NCBI RefSeq assembly: GCF_964340395.1
Contig: NC_135561.1
Span: 4,177,501 to 4,241,500, forward strand
From: Glandiceps talaboti
Taxonomy: Eukaryota > Hemichordata > Enteropneusta > Spengelidae
DNA length: 64,000 bases
Direction: 5' to 3'
Shown here piece after piece: positions 1 through 13,109 of the stretch. Positions within the stretch are counted from its first letter, which is position 1, and each line of letters opens with the position of its first letter. The notes under the pieces are model-generated. The model worked only from the letters and a program-made list of their open reading frames with translations, ran no database searches and was not told where the DNA came from. Both the position numbers and the translations under genes were made by a program.

Positions 1-3000
1 TGTGGGATTGATTTGGTCTCATACTGTGAACCAATGCACAAATCAAATTTTATTCTTGCCAGAATAAAGAGGACATTATCACACACACTGATGGTCTAAG
101 ATGGAATATCTCACTTTTTTTTTTTTCCTTATACAAGCAAACACAAACACAAATACTGTGTTCCCTAACTCATGTAAAATATTCCACCCAAGGTCATTGG
201 TGATGTGGGTAGGATGTTGCATCCTAAATATCTTCAACATTTTACTACAATTGGTAGATGACATTTCCGTGTTGTGATGTATCACACTAGTTGAGTGTAC
301 ACTGCCTCTGTCAGTACACAGTAAAATGGTTTTCACCCTATGGTAAGCATACTGCCCTCAGGTGACATTACATTATGTAGAACACACAGCTGACACAACA
401 ACACAAAGCACAATTTGGGGGAGCATTCGAAATGGTATCAAACTTGAAAAGAGATAAAACACAACAAAATAAAACAAGAATAATATATTATTACAAATGA
501 CAACTCTGACTTTGAATCAAGGTCAGCTTACAGTAGATGAGTAGATGTCATTACAGAATCACCTTAAACTGGAATACTGTGTCTCTTCAGCCTCACCGGT
601 ATTAAGTGTTCATTTTACTATGCAAGTCGACCATTGAATAATAACATATCATTTCATTAAATTAAAGTCTGCATTTCAACAATGATTACAATACAAAAAT
701 CAGCACACATCAAAATAGAAACAATTTGAACATGAACTTGATGTCATCATGTTTTCTTGCATTAATTTACATAATTCAAACAATAAACAATTAAAAAAAA
801 CATAACTAACAATTTTGTGGGAGAGAAAATCTGATCAAACATTACAAACTAATGCCACATAAAGGTAATTAACAGACAGATATATATATGCAATGAAAAA
901 AATAATTCATTATAACATAAGTACTCGACAAGTATGTTGTATCACTAGTAAACATAAGTTTTTGGCCAACATCTATCAAGAACAAATTAAACAATTGATA
1001 AGTATTACCATAAACACTCTTAATTTTCACCACCAGATGCACAACTATTCTAAATGTTTGATTTTAATGTACATAATGAACTTTGTTTGAACTTCTATTC
1101 ATCAATTCAAGACAGCATCTAAATTTGTTCATCTTTGCGATACAGAAATATTAGCCGTGTTGCTGTGTTAAATTGTTAGCTGCCATACCTCCTAGCATGT
1201 TCACTGCACGGCTGTTACATTGCTAGTTGGTGCAACTCCTTGCCCTTGTAGCCTGTTAGCTGTCATACATCATGTACAAGTGTTAGGAGGTACAACCACT
1301 ATAATGATGTAACATAACAGAGTAGTAAACAGTGTACAGAAATATGGAGTAGTAGAGTCATGTAAGAGAAGACTGAGTAGGGCTGAATACAAAATGTATC
1401 TTACTCTCTGTGATGAAACCAGCCGATCCTGCACAGTGCTGAATTTACCTACCCTGACTTGTGACAATGAAAGTAGTTCTATCATAAACCACTCATAATG
1501 ACAAAATTTAGTCTAAAATCAAAGTTTTAGCCATCTTATACATGAAATATAATTATATTTTCCATAAAAATGCTAAAATACAGAGTAATCTACAAATAAC
1601 TTTGACATGCGTAAGAATATAGTTGTAAACTTTAGATGCATATGTAATTACAATGTACAGTATAAAAGTATTGAAAAACCAGTCAAATAACTGTGGTCTT
1701 TAAAAATACTATTAGAAAAAAGTTTAATCTTTATACAGCTGGAGTTTGAATGTTATTTAATATTCACTATGCTTAGAATTATATCTTTATGATTCAATTA
1801 CAAACAGTATACGGTATATAATTCACATCTATGTTATCAGTTTCATGGTTGTGTTCACTAACTTTAACCATTATTATAGATAAAGCTCAGTATTGTAGTG
1901 ATGACTGCAAAATTCATAATAGATTGTTTCAGGATCAGGGACAGTATTTCACTTCCTTTTTGTTTTGCATTGTAGTCTTTATACACAATGTATATATTCA
2001 TTTCTAAGCTGCTTTGTGCTTTTGGCTCACATGACCTTCTTTATTCGTTCCTATGGATTTCTATAATCCTCCTCCAAGGACAAATGGAGGTACATTCCGT
2101 TATTGGAATAAAGAAAGATTGATACTTGATACTAACTTTAACACAATGCTGAAATAACATTTGTGTACAACTTTCTGTAAACCTCATTTGAATTTATTGG
2201 ATTAGATTTCAGATAAATTTCAAGACTTTTAATATTTTGTGACAAGTACAAAAGATGACACTCTCCTGGTAAGAAAAATCGCAATATTCATAACTTTATC
2301 AATTTCCTTTTCCTACTTTATTTTCAACTCCAGTGTACCTTTGTTCACTCCAAATATTTTGCAAGTGATTATCATAAGCTGACATGTTCACAATCCTTTA
2401 TAATTTATATCAAAAAGACATTTTTCTAAAAACTTTCACAAGATCAATGTGCATGTTTTCGATATCAAAAATATATATACAAAATTCCACTACATCATCC
2501 TCAAGTTATAAGTGGAAAATTAAAACAAATGGGAATACTTTTTATCAGTTTTATCATTGAATAAACTTCATTACTTCATAACATACATAAAGTTTTCAAT
2601 TATTCGGGGATGGTTTGCAATGATTTTATTAATTAATATCTATTATCTATACTCAAATATTGATCATATAATGAAATAAAACACATACTTGATGGTATAT
2701 ATTAGCATTGAAATAAAACACACGCTTGCAAATCAAATTCTTTGGAGGTATGCTTAAACTTACAACTGAAAAATGAACACAAATGAAACCACAAATAATA
2801 CCAGATTCAAGAAAATGAGAATATGGATCGATATCCATAGAACCATGACATAAGAAGAAATTGGGACGGATACATCATATCATGGACAGTGGTGTGAACC
2901 TTCTGTTGTTTATGTCTTCACTGTCTATCATCATACACTATCCTTTGATGGAATATGCTGATCAAAGAAAGGGATAACAACTTTGCAATGCAAACAGCAT

Positions 3001-3325
3001 ACAAATGATAACCACAGTGGGATATTTACATTGTAAGGAAGGATAATATGACAGTACATAAGATTTGAACCTCTCAAAAAGTGTAATATATATGAACATG
3101 CAATAAAAAAAAGTAATAACAGTAATGACATTGAACTTCATACACACAATTCCAAATAAAAAGGATTTACTAACAATTAAATATATATGGACTTAATCAA
3201 AATATAAAGACATAACTATTAAAAACTAAATCTACTGGATTCATAGACTGGCTTACAACTGAATAATACATAGAACAATTCTATTCACAATATGAGTACT
3301 TACAACTTGCATATTAATTATGCAA
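1..3325. other. non-coding region downstream of the coiled-coil gene
   Basis: No open frame here is long, conserved or flanked by splice sites in a way I can support. The part next to the gene (about 2625-3325) is probably its 3' UTR, because the minus strand has a candidate AATAAA signal at 2625-2630. The rest is AT-rich, with one short inverted repeat (2033-2125). The far end could belong to another gene lying outside the window. Confidence 0.5.
2033..2125. repeat. short inverted repeat, possible mobile-element fragment
   Basis: CTTCTTTATTC near 2036 is mirrored by GAATAAAGAAAG near 2106. Between them is a second small dyad of the type TCCTCC/GGAGG. The ending AATAAAGAAAGATTGAT resembles the 3' tails of many invertebrate non-LTR elements or MITEs. 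No coding capacity. The assignment rests only on appearance. Confidence 0.3.
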
Positions 3326-6300
3326 TTATGCATAATCAGGACTGTATGATCTTGCTGTCATGCTTCTTGATAAATTCTTCATACTTTCAGCCATTTTCTC
3401 AAACTCTCCCCATTTCTGACTCTGTAGGCTACTTTCTAAAACAGTAGTTCGGGTCATGTTGTCAACACGTCCTTCTAATGATGACATATTGGCTTGCAAG
3501 TGAAGAAGATCATCATCTTTGTCTCTTAGCTGTCATAGAAAAAACACCATTTATGCAAATTAGAATGATGAGGTCAAAGAGTTAGAAATCATTTATGCAA
3601 ATTGGAATCGTGATATCAGAGATAAAACAATTTATGCAAATTAGAATGGTGCAGTCAAAGTTAGAAATAATTCATGCAAATTAGAATGATGTCAGAGATA
3701 AAACAATTAATATGCAAACTAGAATGGTGATGTCAGAAGTGGAAAATAATTATGTAAATTAGAATGGTATCAAAGAGATGGAAACAATTACGTAAATTAG
3801 AATGGTGAGGTCTAAGAGATGGAAACAATTTATGCAAATTACAATGATGTCAAAGATATAAAACCAACTTCACACTTCAGATTTAAGCTACCATTACTTC
3901 TGAAAAATTCTGCAATTTTTAGTTTCCAAGTTGCTCCCAAAGACTAAGTTTTGTACATTATTCAGAGATTGAAATTAAATTTTTGCTTTCAAAATCGCAG
4001 TGGACCACCTCTTTCCAAAATTGGTAGTGCAAGGATGATGATCAGTCATCTCATACAGTTTCTTGAACTGCAAACAGGTCACCATTGGAGATATATGTCT
4101 TATCAAAATACTTCCATGTCTGGAAATGATTTTTAATCTTCTGTTTTCTAAATCACCACACAATTAGTGATATCCTGAGCAAGCTACCAGCTGCAAATGA
4201 TGGTAGCCCCCATGACAAGAATTGGTAGTCTGTGGACATGTGATTGACATGTATAGTGGTTCTGAGTATACCATGGTTACAAAACACATGTCAAGATGTG
4301 TACTTCACGTTTTGCTTTAGTGCTGAAATTGTACAAATTAATAGTCTTAGACAAGTTCTTAGGTCTACAGTATCTAGGACTGTGAGAGATTTTGATACAC
4401 TGACTCCATACACTAAAGGGAGACTTACTTGTTTCTGAAGTTCAGCAACATGATCCACCAACAGCATTTTATCTCTTCTCAGCTGCGAGTTTTCCGCATC
4501 AGTGGTAGATTGCAGTCCTTCCAACTCTGCTACTTTACTACGTAATGTGTTAGAACTGAATGACTGAGATGTTGTCACCTGTTCTTGCTTAGATAGCTGG
4601 TAGGGAACAAACAGAATGATTATTAATATTGACATATTGCCCTCCAAATATTTTTTATTCAGCTAAGGAAAATATGAGTGACCCAAAGAGCCTTCTCACT
4701 GTGAGTCAAAGACAAATAGTGTGAGGAGTGTTTTCAGAATGAATAAAGTAAATTTCTAGGGAATGCTATTATCACACTATAAATACTAAATGAACATTAT
4801 TAGTGATGGATGTAATGTACATGTACTTCCATATTACTGAATTTACCTCCTATGATAGTCATAAAGTTGTCTACAGAGGGGGCTATTTACTTCAGTAATA
4901 TCGAATACTTTCAGGAGTACTATTTCATATTTCAAAAGTGTGTCATATTTTCTACCATACCTGTTCCATATAGTATCTATTTCTCTCCTTCTCTTGTGTT
5001 AACTGGTTTCTCATTTGGTCAAGTTCAAACTGTAATTGTCGTTCTTTGTCCTTCACATTCACAAGTTCACTGATATCAGCTGCTCTCTTTGTGTCACGAT
5101 CTTCACGCAATGTCCTTTCCTGATAAAAACAAGTTCTTTGGGTCATTCCCTGGTAGCCTAGCCATTTTTTGCTACGTTTTATCAGCCTATGGCCCTCACT
5201 ATCAGTACGCGGTTATAGTAGTGTTGCTCCGGATAGGAGCGAGGCGACAACTTTAGTTTTAGATGAAATGTAACAAAAAAGGCATGAATGACTGTCAACA
5301 GTCTACTGGTTGCCATGGATATGATCATTACAAAATTCCTCAATTCCTATTCACACATAGTAAGTCATTGAAGCCGTGAAATGTTTTGATTCTACATTTT
5401 GTATCACACGCAATACAACATATTGTTATGTAATCTTTGCTGAGTATGACTTGATTAAACTGCAAGTCAACTGACTGCCACTGGAAAAGGTGACTTGCTG
5501 TGAATATAAATGTATTGATATCAAGGAAACTTAAAACACTTATGCTGTCCAACTGTTTTAAGTCCAAGACTAAAATGCTTACCCTGTCAAGTTGTTTTTG
5601 TAAGTCCAAGGCTTGGGCACCGAGCAAGGCATTCTCTTTTACCAAACCACTACAATCATCTGACATCTAAAAAAAAGAGAGAAAAATAATGTTTTTTAAT
5701 AATCAAAAGATAATATTGACATTTTGTTTGTATTTCCCAGATATTCATAGACACTGCCTACTATTATGTTACTGTCATACACACTGTCATACACATTGTT
5801 ATGAGTTAATCAAATTAGAGGGGAACATCACTCTAGGAAATAAACTATAGGTTCTAGAGAGTCATTTCATGACATTTCATCACCTACAAGTACTTGCGAT
5901 AACACAGAAACATCAAGTTGATCTTAAGCCTTTATGGGGTATTTTTACTATGGGCCACATTGCCTCATGGGAGTCAGCAGAAATTTATTCATGGTTGAAC
6001 AATGAATATTCATGAGATGTTTTACAGTAAAGGGAATAAACACTTAGGAGTCATGAAATTATTCAGTGTGCAACCATGAATATATTATTTCTGTTGACCC
6101 CCATGATACAATGGCCCATAGCAAAAAATACCCTATAAAGGCACAAGATCAACTTGATGTTTCTCTGAAAGCAATTGTATGTGGTGTAAAATTGAGAAAT
6201 AATTCTCCAGAACCGATAGTTTATGAAAATGACTCTATTTCCTGGAGTGGCGTTCCCCTTTTAGATACAATTTCTGACAATCTGTGATAAAAATCTTCAT

Positions 6301-9300
6301 GCTTACTTTATTTCGTAGATATCGATCTTGATCTGCATTCAACTCAGTATCTTTGAGTTTCTGTCTCAACATCCGAATCTCGTCCTGTACAAAGAAAGTA
6401 ACACAGCAAACTTAAGTAAATACACATACTCAGGGATGTCTTCTAATTTTAATTTATATAAATGTTTTCAGACTCAAGTCTCCACATTGTCCTAATAATT
6501 TTACATAGTCTACATGTATATAAGTCTTTTACTACATGTTCATATCAGGGATGTAGCTAATTTTTAAAGTATCAGGTAAAATTTGAAAAATAGGCAGTAA
6601 TATCTATGAATGAGACCCACGACTTTGCCCAACAATGGATGAATCGTATTTGAAACAAAGAATTTAAAAAAAAAATTCCTGAAAAAGTAGCTGGCAAGAA
6701 ACAGTGGAGAAGTAGTCAGTTTATTTTGCCGACTACTGGCCCTTATCTACATTCCTAATTTAACTTACTCTCAATTCTTGTACCACTATAATAGTTATCT
6801 ATTTAACTTACTCTCAATTCTTGTACTACTATAATATTTATCTATTTAACTTACTCTCAATTCTTGTACCACTATAATATTTATCTATTTAACTTACTCT
6901 CAATTCTTGTACTACTATAATATTTATCTATTTAACTTACTCTCAATTCTTGTACTACTATAATATTTATCTATTTAACTTACTCTCAATTCTTGTACCA
7001 CTATAATATTTATCTATTTAACTTACTCTCAATTCTTGTACTACTATAATATTTATCTATTTAACTTACTCTCAATTCTTGTACCACTATAATATTTATC
7101 TATTTAACTTACTCTCAATTCTTGTACCACTATAATATTTATCTATTTAACTTACTCTCAATTCTTGTACTACTATAATATTTATCTATTTAACTTACTC
7201 TCAATTCTTGTACCACTATAATATTTATCTATTTAACTTACTCTCAATTCTTGTACCACTATAATAGTTATCTATTTAACTTACTCTCAATTCTTGTACC
7301 ACTATAATATTTATCTATTTAACTTACTCTCAATTCTTGTACCACTATAATATTTATCTATTTAACTTACTCTCAATTCTTGTACCACTATAATATTTAT
7401 CTATTTAACTTACTCTCAATTCTTGTACCACTATAATATTTATCTATTTAACTTACTCTCAATTCTTGTACCACTATAATATTTATCTATTTAACTCACT
7501 CTCAATTCTTGTACCACTATAATATTTATCTATTTAACTCACTCTCAATTCTTGTACCACTATAATATTTATCTATTTAACTTACTCTCAATTCTTGTAC
7601 CACTATAATATTTATCTATTTAACTCACTCTCAATTCTTGTACCACTATAATATTTATCTATTTAACTCACTCTCAATTCTTGTACCACTATAATATTTA
7701 TCTATTTAACTCACTCTCAATTCTTGTACCACTATAATATTTATCTATTTAACTTACTCTCAATTCTTGTACCACTATAATATTTATCTATTTAACTCAC
7801 TCTCAATTCTTGTACCACTATAATATTTATCTATTTAACTCACTCTCAATTCTTGTACCACTATAATATTTATCTATTTAACTCACTCTCAATTCTTGTA
7901 CCACTATAATATTTATCTATTTAACTCACTCTCAATTCTTGTACCACTATAATATTTATCTATTTAACTTACTCTCAAATCTTGTACAGCCTTGTCTTGG
8001 ATAGCTGCAGTACTACTGTAGTATTTATCTTCTAGTTCTCTGTATTGTGTCTGTGTTCTCAATAATTCAGTTCGTTTTTCTTCAAGTGACATCTGAGTAG
8101 CTTTGAGTTGGTCATTCTTCTGGTCCACCTGTTAAAATACATGATTAGCACATTAAGTAACAGATTATTAAATATCCCCAAATTATGCATCAATGTAGTA
8201 AGAATGGGACACTGTCAAAACATAGTATAGTAAATTTTATCATGCCATAGACCTTAATGGTTTGAGCATAGACACATAAGCCAAAACTTTATGTTGTATA
8301 TTATATGTGTCAAACAAAATATTCTGGATGTCTTTGTGGTCTATGTCACTAGGTGATTTTATCTCATTTGGTTGTGAAGTGTCTGAGATATGAGTCAAAA
8401 TGTCCAAAATAATCTGATAAATTAAAGTTGGCCATATATATGAGGATATGGTATTTATTTTGGATTTTTAATTTATAAAACAATTTTATCATTGCTTTCT
8501 ACTGGAAAATCAATGTGAAAATAACATAGAAAAAGTCTGTGTTTGTAACTCAGTACATTGCAAAAGTGTAATAAATGTGTAAAATGTTTGTTATTGTATA
8601 TATAATAACAAATTTTTTAAAATATTATTTAACATTTGCAATTTATTCACAATTTACATGTCATGGAGTTCTGTCAGAATATTACATTTTCATCATACCT
8701 GTGTTTTAAGTATCTGTATTTGATGATCAGCTGTTGAAAGGGAGACACTTCCTTTATCCAATTCTGTTCTAGCTTCCAGGATTTGTTTCTCTTTGCTCAT
8801 ATTGTCCCTTTTATTTGCATCCAATTGTTTCTTCAACAGTACAATCTCTTCCACCAACACTCTCTTCTCCCTTGCAAAAGTATCTAAAAGATCAAATCAT
8901 AACAGATATCTGATCACTGGAAAACATCACATAGTAAAATCACAAGTTGCAACACACTCCATTCTTATTTTTTGTAAAAGTCTAAAACTAGGAGACCAGA
9001 AAAAGTACTTTGATTTGCCAGAGTGATCAAACAGAGTATAAATTACCGACAAGATAGAAAGTTACTTCGCCCAATATAATATGTTTCATGATGACATATT
9101 TTGGAACATAATCAAAGATGAAGGTAACTGTGATATTAGGGAGAAAAGTTGCTTGTTGATAAAATGACTTCATCAATCTGGGTCTAATAATTACTTGTCA
9201 CTTTTTCTTGTCAGGTTTACCAGTAAAAAATACGCTTTTTGTACAAAATGAAATCGATATTTTTAACCGTTTTTCTGTGACTAACAGTTCTCTAAAGATA

Positions 9301-10917
9301 CCTGAATGAGAGTAATAAATATGCAAAGTAGCTGAATAGCACTTTATTTGATATGCTATGTAGGTTGGATAATACTCTACTAAATATGCAAATGAAGCTT
9401 AATAACATATAGGCTGCAAAGCCTGCCTTCAGAATACACCTAAGTAAGTAAAAACACTGTAATATGCAAATGAAGCTTAATAACATATAGGCTGCAAAGC
9501 CTGCCTTCAGAATACACCTAAGTAAGTAAAAACACTGTAATATGCAAATTAAGCACAATTCTGCATATTGGTGTTCATGAATTATGTCCTCAAAGCCCTG
9601 CCATTAAATAATGCCTTAAGTTGTGTACTGTTTCTTAGGACTGCAACCAGAACTTTTACTTAGGTATATGTATAAACGTATTAGGAAAGAATTTATAACA
9701 ATCCTATAAGAAAATATCTGCCTTTTGATTTGCTTACCTTCGACAGTTTGAAGTCTTGCATACACTTTTTCTTTTTCTGTTGTTACAAAGTCCAAGTTGG
9801 ATTCTCTTCGTTTCAAATCAAGTCCCAAGCCATCCATGTCATTTTGCATTTCCTAGAAAGAAATTAGGGAAATTGTGACAGAGAATGGAATTTGGCAAGA
9901 GTGACCACTGGGTCTCTGTGTTGTTTACCTCAGCTTGTAATAGGAGATGTTAAAGTATATGGCAATGTCTTTGTTGGCTTTAACCATTGCAAACTTGGTA
10001 TCCATAAAATTACAGAGAAAAAGAATTATCTGTACTTACTCCTTTCTTTGTATTGTGTTAAAAATCCACTTGTCTTTATTGGCTTTAAACCATTGTAAAC
10101 TTTGTATTCATAAAATTACAGAGAAATAGAATTATCTGTCCTTACTCCTTTCTCTGTATTGTGTTAAATACCACTTTCTCTGCTATATTTTAATGTTTTT
10201 TTCTCTCTGTGATATATTGTGATGCCACTCTCTCCATTACATTTAAACTCTGTTATCTTCTTTTTCATTGAAACACTGCTTTATCTGTTATACAACATGC
10301 ATGTTGATGCTATTTTCACTGAGGTATCCTCTTTCAAAAACTTACTGGAATGTGGTGTATTGTGGTGTATTGTGGTGTATTGTAGTGTATTGTGGTGTAT
10401 TGTACTCACCCTCAACTTTCTCATCATTTTTTCAGCTTCTTCTGTCATTCTTGGCTGCATTTCAGTGGCCTTCCTCGCTTGTTCTCTTGTATACTTTGGT
10501 TAAGGAATAAATGCTATCAGCAAAAGTCATCCTGTTACAATAACATGTGTTATGAACTTGACCTTTCTGTAGGCAAGAGTCTGAACCAAACCATTGGTGG
10601 ACTTGACATGTTAATGTTAAGCTTAGTAGTGTTGTTGAACCAATGATAAATACTATAAATTTACTAAAATGTAGCATGTACAGTTTCTTATTTCTTTGTG
10701 GTTGTATCAACCATAGCCAGTGAACACTAACTTGAAACGGGTGGTACATGCCAGGTATATCACTTTGAATGTGTTTGTGAGTAAATTGCATAAAACCTGA
10801 AAACATCAATAAATAAAACTTACTGCAAAAGTTAATGTTAAGTTAATGTTGTAAAAAGTCAGCCTGAACAACAAATTACCATAATTACTATATACAGTGG
10901 GAAAAGCCTTAGAGAAA

Positions 10918-10955
<38 letters not shown>

Positions 10956-13109
10956 ATAATAATAATAATGTTGGGTTCTTATGTAACGCTTTCCCACGCT
11001 GTGTTCAAAGTACTTTACAATTATTACCTTGGCTTGGATCAGAATGGCACAATGGCCAAGTTTACCTAGTGGTTGAGTTTACAACAGACATACCTCTGTT
11101 GTATTAGTCAGAAATAAAACATTAACCAAGAGCTAAGTTACTATGTGAGCATGATTATAGCTTATTTAATAAAGTTAATGTTTACTAAAATGTGAATCCC
11201 ATATCATAATTATTTATTTATATGTATCTATTATTTATTCACAAACCATTCAATAATCATAGCCCAATGGCAGGATAACTATAAGGGGAAATAGAAATGA
11301 TACCATACAATACTAGTATAATATAATATAATACAAAGGCAATACTTTTTACATTCAATGATACACAAAGCACTATATTATTCAACATCTTAAAGGACTT
11401 AATGTGGCTTTTTCTTTGTAAACCTTATCTAAGTACTGTCTAATTTGATAAGTCCATATAGGACACCTTAATAAACAAATAACATAACATAACATAACAT
11501 CATTACAACATTACATAACATAGTGACTGATCAATTAAAACCTTTATCAAAGGATATAAGAAGTTTGCCTCCAACTCTAGGAAGTAGATCTGTTGTTGGA
11601 GATTTTTAATGTATTCAGCTTCAATGTTTTGTAGGCCTGATAGACTTCTGGTCACATTGGAGCTTTTGCTGAAATAAAACAATTTAACGAATACTTATTC
11701 CCGTAAACAAATATGTCAATATATAAAATGATTTACAGAAGTTATTAGAGTAAATGATATGCACAAAGAAATTAATGTAAAAGTGAATTTTGTTTTGGTG
11801 GAAAATAAATCCATGAAAATGTGTACACAATTTTGCAGAGTACTTCTGATAATCTTTTAAAAATTCTTATGATTAGATTTCATAATTTCAACAAAACAAA
11901 TTCAAAGAATAATATTATGACTTGACTCTAAGTTAATGTTTATTTTAAACTTATATATACACTTATATATTATATAATTATTGTGAATATTTTAAAACTA
12001 GAAACCAAGATATGTCATCAGTTCTTCCATTGTATTCCTCTATAGGTATTAACAAGTATTAAACAAAGTATAATTGATTGTGTCACTGTGTCTGAGTATG
12101 AATACATTTGCAAAGCATTGCAAATGTATTAATTTATACACATTTATTTAGATTTTATTTCACAGCTCAAATACTTTGTAACCTGGTTCAAGATCCCAGC
12201 AATTGTGAAAACGTAGTTACCATTGAGAGATATGCAGCCATGCATACTTTGGTCCCTAACTACCTCACTATGGCAACAGACCAAGACATCACACTATGCC
12301 ACTGATAACTTCTAATAACACAATAGCAGGAAATGTCAAACTTACGGGCTACTTTGACTGAAACTTGGCGCTAAGTTACTGTTCTTCTTCAGACTTCCAA
12401 AACTACCAGATCGTCTTAATGATGACCCTTGGACAAAGAATGCAAAAAAAAAGACATCAGCAACATACATTAATTATGCATTTAAAATTATGTTACACCT
12501 GATTGATCATAACAATAACATAATGAATAGTTGGTTTTACAAACTGACAGTGAAATTTACAAATGACTTAACTTGTGCATTTTGTTATAGTCAGTAGATC
12601 GTTTTGTAAGCAATATATCAACGCATGCATTACATAGGTTTTTATTCTTGGAGTAATACACTGTCAGTATAATTACTCGAAGTTTTATTTAACTGTGGTA
12701 TACGAGTTATGACAATACTGTTTTACAATTACAAAATAGATTTTAATTCGCGTTATTTCAATTATCAAAAATACTCAAGGTATAAATGTTTGTACATAAA
12801 TATACGCCCTCCACTTTTTACAATTCGTAGTTGCCAGGAAGCCGACCTCGACATATTCCCAGTTACGAGGACAGTATTTACTGTTCACAGTAAGCAGTTA
12901 ACCCTGACTGCACGGTAGCTAGCTTGACCCTCCCATCTCACTAAGCGCTACGCTACACTACTATAGCTAGTACGACTCCGAGTTAACTCTGTTTTGACAG
13001 TCACTGGCCATCAGTCTACGCCCTAAACTAGACAATGAAATGAACTATTGCATTCCTTACCTGGTGAAGTCTTGCCACTGTTTTTAAATCGTGCCATGCT
13101 TGATGCCAT
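3326..13109 (-). CDS. coiled-coil protein, 496 aa, 12 coding exons, family not recognised
   Basis: Exons in transcript order: 13061-13109, 12346-12427, 11542-11668, 10410-10493, 9738-9852, 8699-8883, 7973-8128, 6307-6384, 5583-5666, 4961-5119, 4429-4596, 3326-3529. The sum is 1491 nt with every phase closing; the stop is TAA. The protein starts MASSMARFKNSGK, has a Ser-rich head of about 45 residues, then is almost entirely Lys/Glu/Gln/Leu-rich heptad-like helix, and ends SYSPDYA. No enzymatic motif, signal peptide or membrane segment is visible. Most donors are GTAAGT or close variants; exon 3 uses a weaker GTTTTA donor and is the least certain junction. The gene is divergent from VPS11, with 312 bp between start codons. 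A rod-like centrosomal, ciliary or cytoskeletal protein is plausible, but I do not recognise the ortholog. Confidence is high for the gene structure and low for function. Confidence 0.82.
3547..3850. repeat. degenerate minisatellite with octamer motifs (intron 11 of the coiled-coil gene)
   Basis: About seven diverged units of roughly 40-45 bp, each built on ATTTATGCAAATTAGAATG followed by a TGATGTCA or AGGTCAAAGA-like stretch. It lies just upstream (in transcript sense) of the exon 12 acceptor but does not include the exon edge. Most units keep ATGCAAAT or one mismatch to it. Confidence 0.8.
5817..6264. mobile_element. long inverted-repeat element (MITE-like), about 450 bp
   Basis: Two imperfect arms run nearly the full length. 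GGGGAACATCACTC at 5821 mirrors GAGTGGCGTTCCCC near 6247. ATCAAGTTGATCTTAAGCC near 5911 mirrors the stretch at 6140-6165. GGGGTATTTTTACTATGGGC near 5936 mirrors GCCCATAGCAAAAAATACCC near 6113. No transposase frame lies inside; a 73-residue frame on one arm is a by-product. Located in the intron between exons 9 and 8 (5667-6306) of the coiled-coil gene. Read as a non-autonomous DNA element or fold-back repeat. Confidence 0.7.
6762..7985 (-). repeat. 43-bp minisatellite, 28 periods, containing the exon 7 end and 5' splice site
   Basis: Near-identical 43-bp units run from the exon 7 donor of the coiled-coil gene down to 6762. In minus-strand sense each unit has AAGAATTGAGA followed by GTAAGTTAAATAG or GTGAGTTAAATAG, copying the true exon end AAGATTTGAGA|GTAAGTTAAATAG (donor GT at 7971-7972). 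The first part of the unit, GATAAATATTATAGTAGTAC, matches exon 7 sequence further upstream with two changes, so most of the unit is exon-derived. Two sub-types (AACTTAC and AACTCAC on the plus strand) are interspersed, mainly toward the exon side. Confidence 0.95.
9383..9555. repeat. 78-bp tandem duplication
   Basis: ATATGCAAATGAAGCTTAAT recurs 78 bp apart, with near-perfect identity through CTAAGTAAGTAAAAACACTG, then a third partial start at about 9541. It lies in the intron between exons 6 and 5 of the coiled-coil gene and generates the repeated peptide seen in spurious frames. Confidence 0.85.
10346..10402. repeat. 10-bp tandem repeat next to the exon 4 donor
   Basis: Five or six copies of TGTGGTGTAT, starting only a few bases into the intron that follows exon 4 of the coiled-coil gene (donor GT at 10408-10409). 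Unlike the 43-bp array it does not copy exon sequence. Confidence 0.8.
10918..10969. repeat. (TAC)n/(TAA)n microsatellite
   Basis: Pure trinucleotide run in the intron between exons 4 and 3 of the coiled-coil gene, changing from TAC to TAA near its end. Confidence 0.95.
10970..11140. repeat. possible SINE-like dispersed repeat
   Basis: The stretch CTTATGTAACGCTTTCCCAC followed by CTGTGTTCAAAGTACTTTAC resembles a decayed 'ATAGCGCTTT...CAAAGCGCTTTACA' repeat common in invertebrate genomes. Only one copy is in the window, so the call rests on resemblance alone. Confidence 0.25.

Noticed and set aside
10346-10402. 10-bp repeat after the exon 4 donor as another junction-copying array
   Set aside because: It starts near the donor but the units contain no exon sequence or donor copy.
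12184-12197. tRNA B-box-like GGTTCAAGATCCC
   Set aside because: No matching A box, acceptor stem or anticodon arm could be built around it.
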